From contig JADGGM010000097.1 of NCBI GenBank assembly GCA_019689955.1, positions 1 through 8,446 of the forward strand: 8,446 bases of DNA, read 5' to 3'. This stretch comes from Gemmatimonadaceae bacterium (GTDB taxonomy: Bacteria; Gemmatimonadota; Gemmatimonadetes; Gemmatimonadales; Gemmatimonadaceae). Under the pieces are notes generated by a model that searched no databases, had not been told where the DNA came from, and saw nothing but the letters and a program-made list of their open reading frames with translations. Made by a program: the position numbers and the translations under genes. Of the stretch, positions 1-7,065 are shown piece after piece. Numbering within the stretch: the first letter of the stretch is position 1; every line of letters starts with the position of its first letter.

Positions 1-1
1 C

Positions 2-382
2 GCCCGCTGGGGCGGGGGGGGCGCCGGGGGGCGGCGCCGCACCGGGGCCGTGCTCGTCATCCTCTTCCGCGCGGACTCGGCGCAGGCCGGCGGGCTCGGC
101 GGCGTCGAGCTGCAGGTCGACAACGCCCCCGCCGCGAGCCACAGCTACACGCCCACCGCCGCGCAGGCGCTCGACCAGGGCGCCGTGGACCAGCTCTACC
201 GGTCCGAGGTGCTCCCCACCACGCACACGGTGAGCGTGCGCGTGACGCTCGGCGGGACGTCGGTGGTGCAAGGGGTGAACGTGAACGCGCAGCGCGAGAC
301 CGTGACGTACGTCCAGTTCACGATCCGCAACGGCCAGGTGATCGCCAGCACCTGGACGAGCCAAGGGACCACCCCGTTCTGA
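2..382 (+). CDS. 3' end of unrecognised beta-rich protein (5' partial)
   Basis: The reading frame is open from the first bases of the window to TGA at 380-382, and nearly every codon ends in G or C, so it is probably the 3' part of a longer gene. A GTG at 50 would give a 110-aa protein, but I see no Shine-Dalgarno-like sequence before it. The first ~17 codons are Gly/Arg-rich, followed by a short hydrophobic stretch (AVLVILF) and then RADSAQAGG. This could be a weak signal peptide or simply part of a larger fold. The remainder alternates hydrophobic and polar residues (VELQVDN, HTVSVRVTL, VTYVQFTIRNG), which suggests a small beta-sandwich such as an Ig-like or PEGA-like domain. I do not recognise the family and assign no function. 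The stop lies 2-11 nt before the next gene, so the two are probably co-transcribed. Confidence 0.6.
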   Translation, partial: ARWGGGGAGGRRRTGAVLVILFRADSAQAGGLGGVELQVDNAPAASHSYTPTAAQALDQGAVDQLYRSEVLPTTHTVSVRVTLGGTSVVQGVNVNAQRETVTYVQFTIRNGQVIASTWTSQGTTPF

Positions 383-393
383 CCGTGGCATCG

Positions 394-2613
394 ATGGCGA
401 CCCCCCGCGTGCTGGTGGCCGTGGCGGCCCTCGCCGCCGCGCGGCTCCCCGCGCAGCAGCCGGCGGACAGCGCGCGCGCGCGCGTCGTGACCCCGGCCGC
501 GGACCAGGCGCGCGGCGTGGACGCGGAGCTTCGCTCGGCGCTCTTCGAGCTCGCCGCGGACCAGCCGCTCGCGGCGCTGAGCCGTCTGGAGTGGCTGCGC
601 ACCCTCCTCGCCCAGTCGAGCGCCGCCGACAGCGCGGCCACGGCGCGTGCGCGCGGGGACGTGCTCTTCCTGCTGGCCGAGTGCTACTACCGGCTCGGGA
701 TGAGCGACGCGTTCCGCACCACCGCCGGGACCCTCGCCGCCACCCCCGGCACCGAGCGATACGGCGGGATCATCCAGTCGCAGCTCATGCTCGACGCCTA
801 CCGTCACGGCGAGTACGCGCGCGTGCGCGAGCTGAGCACCGGCCCCGCGACAGGAGGGGCAGGGGGGGACCGCGCGCTGACCACCCTCGTCGCCGGGCTT
901 GCCGCCTATCAGACCGGCGACTTCGCCGCCGCGACCACCGCGTTCGCCGGCGTGCGGGCGGGCGGGGGCGTGTACGCCCCCTACGCACAGTACATGGAGG
1001 CACTCGCCGTCCTGCAGGGGGACAGCACCCGCGCGTCGCAAGCGCTCGAGGCGCTCCGGCCGCTCGCCGGGATCGCCACGGGCACCTTCGGCGATCACGT
1101 GCGCCTCACCGCCGCGGAGCTGGCGTACGAGAGCGGCCAGTACGACGCCGCCGCGTCGTTCGCGAACGGCGTGGCGCCAACGAGCGGGTTGGGGGCGCGC
1201 GCGCTCCTCACCAAGGGGTGGGCGCTCTATCGCGCCGGGCAGCTCGACAGCGCGCGTGCGGCGTTCGACGCGTTCGCGACGCGGTACCCGATGCTCCCCG
1301 AGCGCGACGAAGCGCGGCTCATGGTCGGCCAGGTGATGCTCGAGTCCGGGCACACCGAGGACGCGATGCGCTACTTCCAGGGCATGGCCGACTCCGTGGC
1401 CGCGGAGGTGACGGCGCTGCAGTCGCGCGCCGCCGCCGCGCTTTCCGACGCTGCGCGCGCGCTCGTGGCGGCGCGGGTGGCCGGCATCGCCTTCGTCGCG
1501 CTCCCCGGGGACGGGAAGACGCTCGCGCTCCCCGACGCCGCCGGGGCCGATCCGGCCACCATCCTCGCCGCGTTCGCGGGGAGCCCGGTCCCCCCCGCGA
1601 CGCACCCGCCCGAGGTCATCTCCCTCGCCGACGTGCACGGCCAGGTCGACAGCATCGCCCCCATGCTGGGCGCCGGGTTTCCGCAGCGGCTCCTCTTCAC
1701 CGGCGTCTCGTCCCCCGAGAACGCGGCGGCGTACGCGACGCGCGCGCAGGCGTTGCTCGAGGCGGACGTGTCGGCGTCGCTCGCGCAGTACCGGCTGCAG
1801 GAGCAGCTCGACGCCCACGCGGCGAAGATCGCGGCGCTCGAGGAGCTCGGGCGGCTCATCACGACCAGCACCGACGAGCTCGAGGCCAACGCGAAGATCC
1901 TCGCCGCCACGCAGGATTCGCTCTCGAAGATGAAGACGGTGATCGACCGGAGCCGCGCGCGCGTGCGCGAGGCGCTCGCTGCGCGGATCGAGGCGGCGCG
2001 CCGGACGGCGATCGAGAACCTCACCATGATCGACAGCCTGCGGACGGCGCTCAGCGCGAGCGCCGAGCCGGACGAGATGGCCGCGCTCGACACGGAGCAG
2101 CAGACGGCGACCACGTACCTGCACCTCGCGGAGACCGCCGCGGCCCAACTGGACGCCGCGATCGACCGTCACCCGGTGTTCGCGCTGCGCGACTCGCTCG
2201 GCGCGCGCCTGGCGCGCGCGCGCGCGCTCCACGACGAGGCCCAGGCCGTGCTGGCGAGCGACGACCAGGTGGTGAAGAGCGCGCTCGCGGAGCTGCGCGG
2301 CGCCGAGCCGGAGCGCACGCGCGCGCTGCGGGCCACCGTCGCCACCGCCCTCTCGCGCCGGACCGCCGCCGAGGGAGAGCTCATCGCCCTCCTCGACCGC
2401 GAGCTGACCGCGCGCGCCACCGCGCTCGTGGGGCAGTTGCAGCACGATCGCGAGGTGGCCGACTACGGCTCCGCGAGCGCGGCGTTCTTCCGCGCCACCG
2501 AAACCGACGCCGCGCGCGCGGCCCCTGCGGCGGGTCGCGCCACCCAGTCCGGCGCCACCGGGACCGCGGCGCGGACGCCGGCGCCGCGCGGCTCCACGGG
2601 GCCACGGGAGTAG
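394..2613 (+). CDS. Exported TPR/coiled-coil protein
   Basis: This is a 739-aa protein if read from ATG 394. A GTG at 385, 2 nt after the previous stop, would add three residues. Neither start has a clear ribosome binding site, and ATG was chosen because it gives a compact signal peptide. Residues 1-20 have an Arg, a hydrophobic Val/Ala/Leu core and a signal peptidase I-like LPA|QQ junction, and there is no lipobox cysteine, so the protein is probably periplasmic. Residues ~50-335 hold degenerate TPR-type helix pairs, clearest at ~236-262, 270-299 (GWALYRAGQLDSARAAF) and 306-334. Residues ~455-705 are strongly helical and charged, consistent with long coiled coil, ending near a DYGSASAAFF stretch (690-699). 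The last ~35 residues are an Ala/Thr/Pro/Gly-rich, probably disordered tail. The only cysteine is C97. It lies 3 nt upstream of, and in the same frame as, the next TPR gene. A scaffold role beside the TolQR-type motor is inference. Confidence 0.85.
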   Translation: MATPRVLVAVAALAAARLPAQQPADSARARVVTPAADQARGVDAELRSALFELAADQPLAALSRLEWLRTLLAQSSAADSAATARARGDVLFLLAECYYRLGMSDAFRTTAGTLAATPGTERYGGIIQSQLMLDAYRHGEYARVRELSTGPATGGAGGDRALTTLVAGLAAYQTGDFAAATTAFAGVRAGGGVYAPYAQYMEALAVLQGDSTRASQALEALRPLAGIATGTFGDHVRLTAAELAYESGQYDAAASFANGVAPTSGLGARALLTKGWALYRAGQLDSARAAFDAFATRYPMLPERDEARLMVGQVMLESGHTEDAMRYFQGMADSVAAEVTALQSRAAAALSDAARALVAARVAGIAFVALPGDGKTLALPDAAGADPATILAAFAGSPVPPATHPPEVISLADVHGQVDSIAPMLGAGFPQRLLFTGVSSPENAAAYATRAQALLEADVSASLAQYRLQEQLDAHAAKIAALEELGRLITTSTDELEANAKILAATQDSLSKMKTVIDRSRARVREALAARIEAARRTAIENLTMIDSLRTALSASAEPDEMAALDTEQQTATTYLHLAETAAAQLDAAIDRHPVFALRDSLGARLARARALHDEAQAVLASDDQVVKSALAELRGAEPERTRALRATVATALSRRTAAEGELIALLDRELTARATALVGQLQHDREVADYGSASAAFFRATETDAARAAPAAGRATQSGATGTAARTPAPRGSTGPRE
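2606..2610 (+). promoter_or_regulatory. Ribosome binding site of the 1016-aa TPR gene
   Basis: GGGAG lies 6 nt before the ATG at 2617, within the last codons of the preceding gene. It supports this ATG as the start and implies translational coupling across a 3-nt gap. Confidence 0.7.
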
Positions 2614-2616
2614 CGC

Positions 2617-5600
2617 ATGGCGAGCCTGCGCCGCTGGCCCTGGTTGCTGGCCACGCTCCTCCTCGCGCCCGCCGCCGCGCGCGCGCAGAGCGCCCTCGCG
2701 TCCACCACCGGCGTGGCGAGCGCCGCACGGGACGACGACTCGACGCGTGCCATCGCCATCGACAAGCTCACCACCTTCATCGCGCGCTATCCGGCGAGCC
2801 CGTTGCGCGCGAGCGCGCTCTACGAGCTGGGCGAGCTGCTCGTGCGCCGCGCCGACGACGCGTTCGCGGCCGCGCAGCGCAGCGGCGCGGGGGGCGACCT
2901 CCCCACGCACCCCGACTACAGCGCCGCCATCGCGCGCTACGAGGAGCTGGTGCGGAAGTACCCCACCTTCGCGCAGGTGGACGCCGCGGCGTACACGCTC
3001 GGCACGCTGTACTTCGCGGACCAGCGTTTCGCCGACGCGGCATCGATGTTCGAGCTCGTGACGACGCACGCCGGATCGCCGTACGCCGCGGAGTCGTTCT
3101 TCCGGCTCGGCGATGCCCGCTTCGAGCTGGCCGCCGCGGCGCGCGGGGAGGCGCGGCGTGCGCTGTTCGTGCAGGCGGCCGAGGCGTACCAGCGCGCGAC
3201 CACCGCGAGCGCGCCCGGCGGGGACATCTACTTCCTCGCGCTCTACAAGCTCGGCTGGTCGTACTACAACCAGGCCGCCAAGCCCAACGACCCGCAGTAC
3301 CAGCAGGCCGTCGACGTCTTCGGCCGCCTGGTGAGCGAGTACGACAAGCTCTCCCCCGACGAGCAGGCGCGGCTCGGGTTGCGCGGCGAGGCGCTCGAGT
3401 ACATGGCCGTCGCCTTCACGCAGATCGGCGGCGCCGACGCGGCCAACCGCTACTTCGCCGCCCACCAGGGCGCGACGTTCAAGCTCCCGGTGCTCCGCCG
3501 CATGGCCGCGAGCCTGCGCGACCAGGGGGACTTCGGGCGCGCCGTGGAAGCCTACAAGGCGATCCAGACCGAGGCGCCCACCGATTCTTCCGCGCTCGCC
3601 GTGCAGCGCGAGATCATCGACATCTACCAGAACCGCGTCCTCGAGCCCGAGGCCGCGCAGCAGGCGCGCCTGGAGCTGGTGGACAAGTTCGCCCCCGGCA
3701 CGCCGTGGGCGCAGGCGAACCCCGGCCTCGTGGATTCGGCCCAGCGCGTGCGCGAGGAGACGCTGCGCCAGAGCGCGCAGTACGAGCTGGCCCGCGCCCA
3801 GAAGACCAAGGACCGCGCGCGCTCCGCGCAGGCCGCGGTGCTCTACGGCCGCTACATGCAGGAGTTCGCCACGTCGGACAGCGCGCAGACGGCCGACTTC
3901 CTCTTCGGCGAGGCGCTGTTCGGGCAGGGCGAGTATTTCCGGGCCGGCGCCGAGTACTCGCGCGCCGCCTACGGCTTGAAGGGGGACCCGAAGCTCGCCG
4001 CGCAGGCCGGCCAGAACGCGATCGTCGCCTTCGACTCCGCGGTCGTGCACGCGCGTACCGACACCACGGTGCAGGACTCGCTGTTCGCCGCCGTGGATCG
4101 CTACGTCGCCGCCTTCCCCACCACCGACGTCGCGCGCAAGGCACTCGTCGAAAAGGGGAAGCGCGCCTCCGAGGCCGGCCGCTGGGACGTGGTCGCGCAG
4201 ACCTTCACGACCTACGCCGAGAAATACCCGACCGACCGCTATACCCCCACCGCGCAGAAGCTCATCGGTGACGCGCTGTACAAGCAGGGAAAGTACTCCG
4301 AGGCGCAGGCGCAGTGGGAGAAGGCACAGGTCGTCGCCGCGCAGTCGGGGCGCGCGAAGCTCGCGGATTCGATCAACACGATCCGCAACGCCGCCGCCGT
4401 CACCTTCGGCGACTCGCTGGTGAAGGCGGGGAACTACCAGCGCGCGGCCGACGAAGTGTACGTCGCCTACGCCGACCGCAACCCCACCTCGCCGCGCGCG
4501 CCGGACGCGCTGCGCAACGCGGTGGAGACGTACATGCTGGCCGACAGCGCGGCGCGCGCGCGCGGCGACAGCGCGGCCGCGCGCGAGGCCAAGATGCGCG
4601 CGCTCGAGCTCTCGCGGCGCCTCGTGGCGCAGTACCCGAAGTACCAGTACCGCGTGCAGTACCAGGCGCTCCAGCCGCAGCTCCTCGCGGACCTCGGCCA
4701 GCGCGCCGAGGCCGTGGAAGCGCTCGACTCCGTGATCGCCGACAACCCCACCTGGTCCGGCCGCCCCGACGCCATGGTGCGGAAGGCGGTGATGCTCGAC
4801 TCGTTGAACCGGCCCAAGGACGCGGCCGCGGCCTACGAGGCGTTCGCGACGGCATACCCCAAGGACCACCGCGCGGCGGACGCGCAGTACAACGCCGCCG
4901 TGACGTACCTCCAGGCCGGCGACACCGCGCAGGCCGCGCGCGCCTACGGCACCTTCGCCGCGCGCTACCCGCGCGACGCGCGTGTGGGACAGGCGCAGCA
5001 GATGCGCGTGACGCTGCTCCAGGCGGCGGGAGACCCGAGCGCGGCGAACGCGGAGCTCGCGCGCCTGTGCGTGCGCCCCAGCGCGGCGCTCAAGGCGACG
5101 TGCGCCGAGCGCACCGGCGCGCAGGAGTTCCAGCGCGGCGTCGCGCTCTTCGCCAAGTATCAGCCGCTCAAGCTCGTGATCGCCAAGCGCACGAGCCTCA
5201 CCCGGATCGGGATCCAGCGGCTCACCGCGCCCAAGCGCGAGCTCCTCACCGCCATGACCGCGCACTTCACCAAGGCGATCGCCGCGGGCGCGCCGGAGTG
5301 GTTGGCCGCGTCGTCGTACTACGTGGGGCTCGCGCAGTGGGAGTACGGCAACTACCTCAAGAACGTCGAGCTCCCGGCGGACCTGACCGGCGAGCAGCTC
5401 TCGGCCGCGCAGACCGGCGCGGCGCAACAGGCGGAGCAGTACTACGACGCCGCGCGCAAGACGTGGCAGGCGCTCGTGGACAAGGCGGCGCAGGAGCACA
5501 TCGCCAACGTGTGGGTGGACCGCGCGCGCGCGGCCGTGGCGGGGAACGTCGATACCGCTCCCGGCACGAGCCCCGCGCCGGGCGCGCCGGGCACGCCGGC

Positions 5601-5667
5601 GCCCGCGCCCCACGATAGCACCGGGCCTGTGCCCGCGCCCCATGACAGCACCGGAGGAGGGCACTGA
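2617..5667 (+). CDS. Large exported TPR-repeat protein
   Basis: This is a 1016-aa exported helical-repeat protein. Residues 1-23 form a signal peptide (RR, then a Leu-rich core, ending ARA|QS). The mature part is a long array of TPR-like units of the BamD/YbgF style, with recurring RYP, KYP or AYP turns. The clearer units are near 126-156, 207-240, 296-322, 426-451, 546-570, 597-626, 689-711, 720-748 and 756-785. Its only cysteines are C818 and C829, which could form a periplasmic disulfide. Residues ~830-975 look like a separate domain containing APEW (894-897 region), SSYYVGLAQWEYGNYLKN and an LPADLT segment. From memory this pattern resembles the C-terminal part of TPR proteins encoded beside TolQR genes in deltaproteobacteria (M. 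xanthus AglT-like), which I could not verify. The tail is Pro/Gly-rich with a duplicated PAPHDSTG (996-1003 and 1006-1013) and ends in His. A periplasmic or outer-membrane-side scaffold for the downstream motor is the likely role. Confidence 0.92.
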   Translation: MASLRRWPWLLATLLLAPAAARAQSALASTTGVASAARDDDSTRAIAIDKLTTFIARYPASPLRASALYELGELLVRRADDAFAAAQRSGAGGDLPTHPDYSAAIARYEELVRKYPTFAQVDAAAYTLGTLYFADQRFADAASMFELVTTHAGSPYAAESFFRLGDARFELAAAARGEARRALFVQAAEAYQRATTASAPGGDIYFLALYKLGWSYYNQAAKPNDPQYQQAVDVFGRLVSEYDKLSPDEQARLGLRGEALEYMAVAFTQIGGADAANRYFAAHQGATFKLPVLRRMAASLRDQGDFGRAVEAYKAIQTEAPTDSSALAVQREIIDIYQNRVLEPEAAQQARLELVDKFAPGTPWAQANPGLVDSAQRVREETLRQSAQYELARAQKTKDRARSAQAAVLYGRYMQEFATSDSAQTADFLFGEALFGQGEYFRAGAEYSRAAYGLKGDPKLAAQAGQNAIVAFDSAVVHARTDTTVQDSLFAAVDRYVAAFPTTDVARKALVEKGKRASEAGRWDVVAQTFTTYAEKYPTDRYTPTAQKLIGDALYKQGKYSEAQAQWEKAQVVAAQSGRAKLADSINTIRNAAAVTFGDSLVKAGNYQRAADEVYVAYADRNPTSPRAPDALRNAVETYMLADSAARARGDSAAAREAKMRALELSRRLVAQYPKYQYRVQYQALQPQLLADLGQRAEAVEALDSVIADNPTWSGRPDAMVRKAVMLDSLNRPKDAAAAYEAFATAYPKDHRAADAQYNAAVTYLQAGDTAQAARAYGTFAARYPRDARVGQAQQMRVTLLQAAGDPSAANAELARLCVRPSAALKATCAERTGAQEFQRGVALFAKYQPLKLVIAKRTSLTRIGIQRLTAPKRELLTAMTAHFTKAIAAGAPEWLAASSYYVGLAQWEYGNYLKNVELPADLTGEQLSAAQTGAAQQAEQYYDAARKTWQALVDKAAQEHIANVWVDRARAAVAGNVDTAPGTSPAPGAPGTPAPAPHDSTGPVPAPHDSTGGGH
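5601..5654 (+). repeat. Two-copy 24-nt direct repeat encoding PAPHDSTG
   Basis: Positions 5601-5624 and 5631-5654 are near-identical (22 of 24 bases), with the copies offset by 30 nt. They encode PAPHDSTG twice in the C-terminal tail of the large TPR protein. Both mismatches are third-position and silent (His CAC/CAT, Asp GAT/GAC), so the peptide is preserved. The second copy runs into the ribosome binding site of the next gene. Confidence 0.85.
5653..5660 (+). promoter_or_regulatory. Ribosome binding site of the 238-aa coiled-coil gene
   Basis: GGAGGAGG ends 6 nt before the ATG at 5667. It is among the strongest Shine-Dalgarno matches in the window and lies inside the Gly-Gly-Gly codons that close the upstream gene. 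It fixes the ATG whose A is also the last base of the upstream TGA. Confidence 0.8.
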
Positions 5668-6383
5668 TGCGAGGACTCGCACTGGCCACTGGCACGTTGG
5701 TCGCCGTCGGGGCGCTGGCGCTCGCCCCGGGGCGGAGCGACGCGCAGCAGCGGCGCCCCGCCGCGGCGCCGCAGACGATCGTGATCCACGGACAGGTGCC
5801 GACCCCGCAGGTGGTGACCGTCCGCCCGCGCCAGGTGCCCGCCTACGACCGCAAGGCGCTCGGCGCCGCGGCCATGGGGCGGTCGTTCTGGCCGTCCATC
5901 CGTCCTGCGTACGCCCTCGTCCCGCACCGTCAGATCACCGGGCAGCCGCCGCACGATGCGACGCTCGCCGCCGCGCCGCCCGCGCCTCCGCCGAGCGCGC
6001 CGCCAGCCGGCCCCGCCGCACCGCGGACCACCGGCGATTCCATGAGCGCGGCCGCCCGTGCCGCCGCGATCGACTCCATGCGCAACGAGCTCGCCGTGCG
6101 GCGCGCCCGGCTCGATTCGCTGGAGCGCGCCATCCGCGGCCTCGCGCCGCAGGAGCAGACCGTGCAGCGCCTCGGCGCGCCCACCGCGCCCCCGCGCTCC
6201 GCGGCGGCCGATTCGGCCGCGCGCGCCGCACGCGCGGCCGAGATCGAAGCGCTCTTCCGCGAGCTGGAGCGCCGCCGCGCGCGGCTCGATTCGCTCGAGG
6301 CCGTCGTGCGCTCCCTCGGACGCCCGCGCCAGACCACGGACAGCTCCGCGACCCAGCCCGACCGGTCGCCGCGGCCACGTTGA
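5667..6383 (+). CDS. Exported coiled-coil protein with internal duplication
   Basis: This is a 238-aa protein whose ATG overlaps the upstream TGA by one base and is preceded by a strong ribosome binding site. Residues 1-26 form a signal peptide ending SDA|QQ, with no lipobox. Residues 27-95 carry a Val-rich, probably beta segment (TIVIHGQVPTPQVVTVRPRQ) and aromatic/Pro residues (FWPSIRPAY). Residues ~100-125 are an Ala/Pro-rich linker. Two 32-residue helical units follow at 129-160 and 187-218, identical at 19 of 32 positions and sharing RRARLDSLE (145-153 and 203-211). Their heptad-like Leu spacing points to short coiled coils, perhaps an intramolecular hairpin or an oligomerisation surface. 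The second Ala/Pro-rich spacer (~165-185) separates them. I recognise no named family. Its place between the TPR genes and the TolQ-like gene suggests a periplasmic partner of the motor, possibly analogous in position to the helical YbgF/CpoB of Tol systems, but this is positional inference only. Confidence 0.85.
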   Translation: MRGLALATGTLVAVGALALAPGRSDAQQRRPAAAPQTIVIHGQVPTPQVVTVRPRQVPAYDRKALGAAAMGRSFWPSIRPAYALVPHRQITGQPPHDATLAAAPPAPPPSAPPAGPAAPRTTGDSMSAAARAAAIDSMRNELAVRRARLDSLERAIRGLAPQEQTVQRLGAPTAPPRSAAADSAARAARAAEIEALFRELERRRARLDSLEAVVRSLGRPRQTTDSSATQPDRSPRPR

Positions 6384-6407
6384 TCGCTCTCTCGCTCAGA
6401 ACTTCCT

Positions 6408-6414
6408 GGGAGGA
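6408..6414 (+). promoter_or_regulatory. Ribosome binding site of the tolQ-like gene
   Basis: GGGAGGA lies 9 nt before ATG 6424 in the 40-nt gap after the coiled-coil gene. It decides the start: the frame stays open further upstream, overlapping the previous gene, but only this ATG gives the usual family N-terminus. TCCT just before it (6404-6407) could pair weakly with AGGA. Confidence 0.75.
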
Positions 6415-6423
6415 CCTGCCTCA

Positions 6424-7065
6424 ATGACGACTTTGCTGGAGTATTTCCGGGCTGGCGGCTTCGTGATGTACTTCATCTTCGCGGTCGCGATCTCCGGGCT
6501 CGCCGTGTTCATCGAGCGCTTCTACACGATCGTGATCCGGTCCAAGATCAACGGCCGCGCCTTCATCGAGCGCGTCATCCAGCTCGTGCGCGCCGGGAAG
6601 ATCGAGGACGCCATCAAGCTCTGCCAGCAATCGAATGCCGTCCTCCCCGACATGGGCCTCCTCATCCTCCGCAGTCGGAGCCGCGATGAGGCCGACCTGC
6701 AGAACGTCGCCGACGCGGCCGCGCTGAGCGTGCTCCCGCGCCTCACCCGGCGCCTGCACTACCTCCCGATGCTCGCCAACGTCGCCACCCTCATCGGGCT
6801 CCTCGGGACGATCTTCGGCCTCCGCGCCGCCTTCAGCTCCGTGGCGCTCGCCGCCGCGGCCGAGCGCTCCGCGGCGCTCGCCTCCGGCATCGCGATCGCG
6901 CTCAACGCCACCGGCTTCGGCCTCTTCACCGCCGTGCCGCTCTCCGTCGCCCACGCGTACCTCGTGAGCCAGGCGGAGGGGATCATCGAGCAGGTCGACG
7001 AGTTCCAGGTCCGGCTCATCAACGCGCTCATCGACCGGCCGGACGTCCGGCTCGGTCACCGGTGA
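6424..7065 (+). CDS. TolQ/ExbB/MotA-family proton channel
   Basis: This 213-aa polytopic inner-membrane protein is expected to couple proton flow to movement of a TolR/ExbD dimer. The N-terminus has the family wording GGFVMYFIFA then IERF (residues 11-33), forming TM1. A charged cytoplasmic loop covers ~34-112. TM2 (~113-136) contains LANVATLIGLLGTIFGLRAAF, the family hallmark, whose T129 corresponds to the conserved TM2 threonine of TolQ/ExbB. TM3 (~155-181) contains GIAIALNATGFGLFTAVPLSVAH, with T163 at the conserved TM3 threonine position and P172 in the usual place. The acidic residue often seen early in TM3 (as in an AEAL context) is Ile here. Length is close to E. coli TolQ/ExbB (about 230-245 aa) but slightly short. 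It is followed at once by two TolR/ExbD genes and a TonB-like gene, which supports a transducer complex. Whether it is a Tol, Ton or Agl type cannot be decided from the sequence, so no symbol is given. Confidence 0.95.
   Translation: MTTLLEYFRAGGFVMYFIFAVAISGLAVFIERFYTIVIRSKINGRAFIERVIQLVRAGKIEDAIKLCQQSNAVLPDMGLLILRSRSRDEADLQNVADAAALSVLPRLTRRLHYLPMLANVATLIGLLGTIFGLRAAFSSVALAAAAERSAALASGIAIALNATGFGLFTAVPLSVAHAYLVSQAEGIIEQVDEFQVRLINALIDRPDVRLGHR

Noticed and set aside
471..2227. Alternating CG runs (470-484 and 2212-2227) as Z-DNA or simple-repeat elements
   Set aside because: Similar short runs occur at several other places (about 4555, 5525, 7615) and simply reflect Arg/Ala codons in very GC-rich coding DNA.
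2611..2619. Possible amber readthrough fusing the two TPR proteins (TAG, CGC, ATG in one frame)
   Set aside because: A fusion would bury a signal peptide in the middle of the product, and a ribosome binding site for the second gene is present. The shared frame looks incidental.
591..4271. A 1226-codon plus-strand frame spanning both TPR genes in another phase
   Set aside because: It is Arg/Ala/Gly-rich low complexity, crosses a real gene junction and has no recognisable domain. The competing frame gives clear TPR proteins.
196..5682. A 1828-codon open frame on the minus strand opposite the first three genes
   Set aside because: Its product is Arg/Gly/Ala/Val/His-rich without domains or a signal. 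It mirrors two long plus-strand genes in the same frame separated by only 3 nt, and a strong G/C third-position bias removes antisense stops. The plus-strand proteins have signal peptides, TPRs and ribosome binding sites.
6404..6414. Hairpin masking the TolQ ribosome binding site (TCCT-GGG-AGGA)
   Set aside because: Only four pairs with a 3-nt loop, too weak to claim as a regulatory structure.
6058..6423. N-terminal extension of the TolQ-like gene by 122 codons
   Set aside because: The extension is an Arg/Pro/Ser-rich shadow of the coiled-coil gene. ATG 6424 has a good ribosome binding site and gives the normal family N-terminus.
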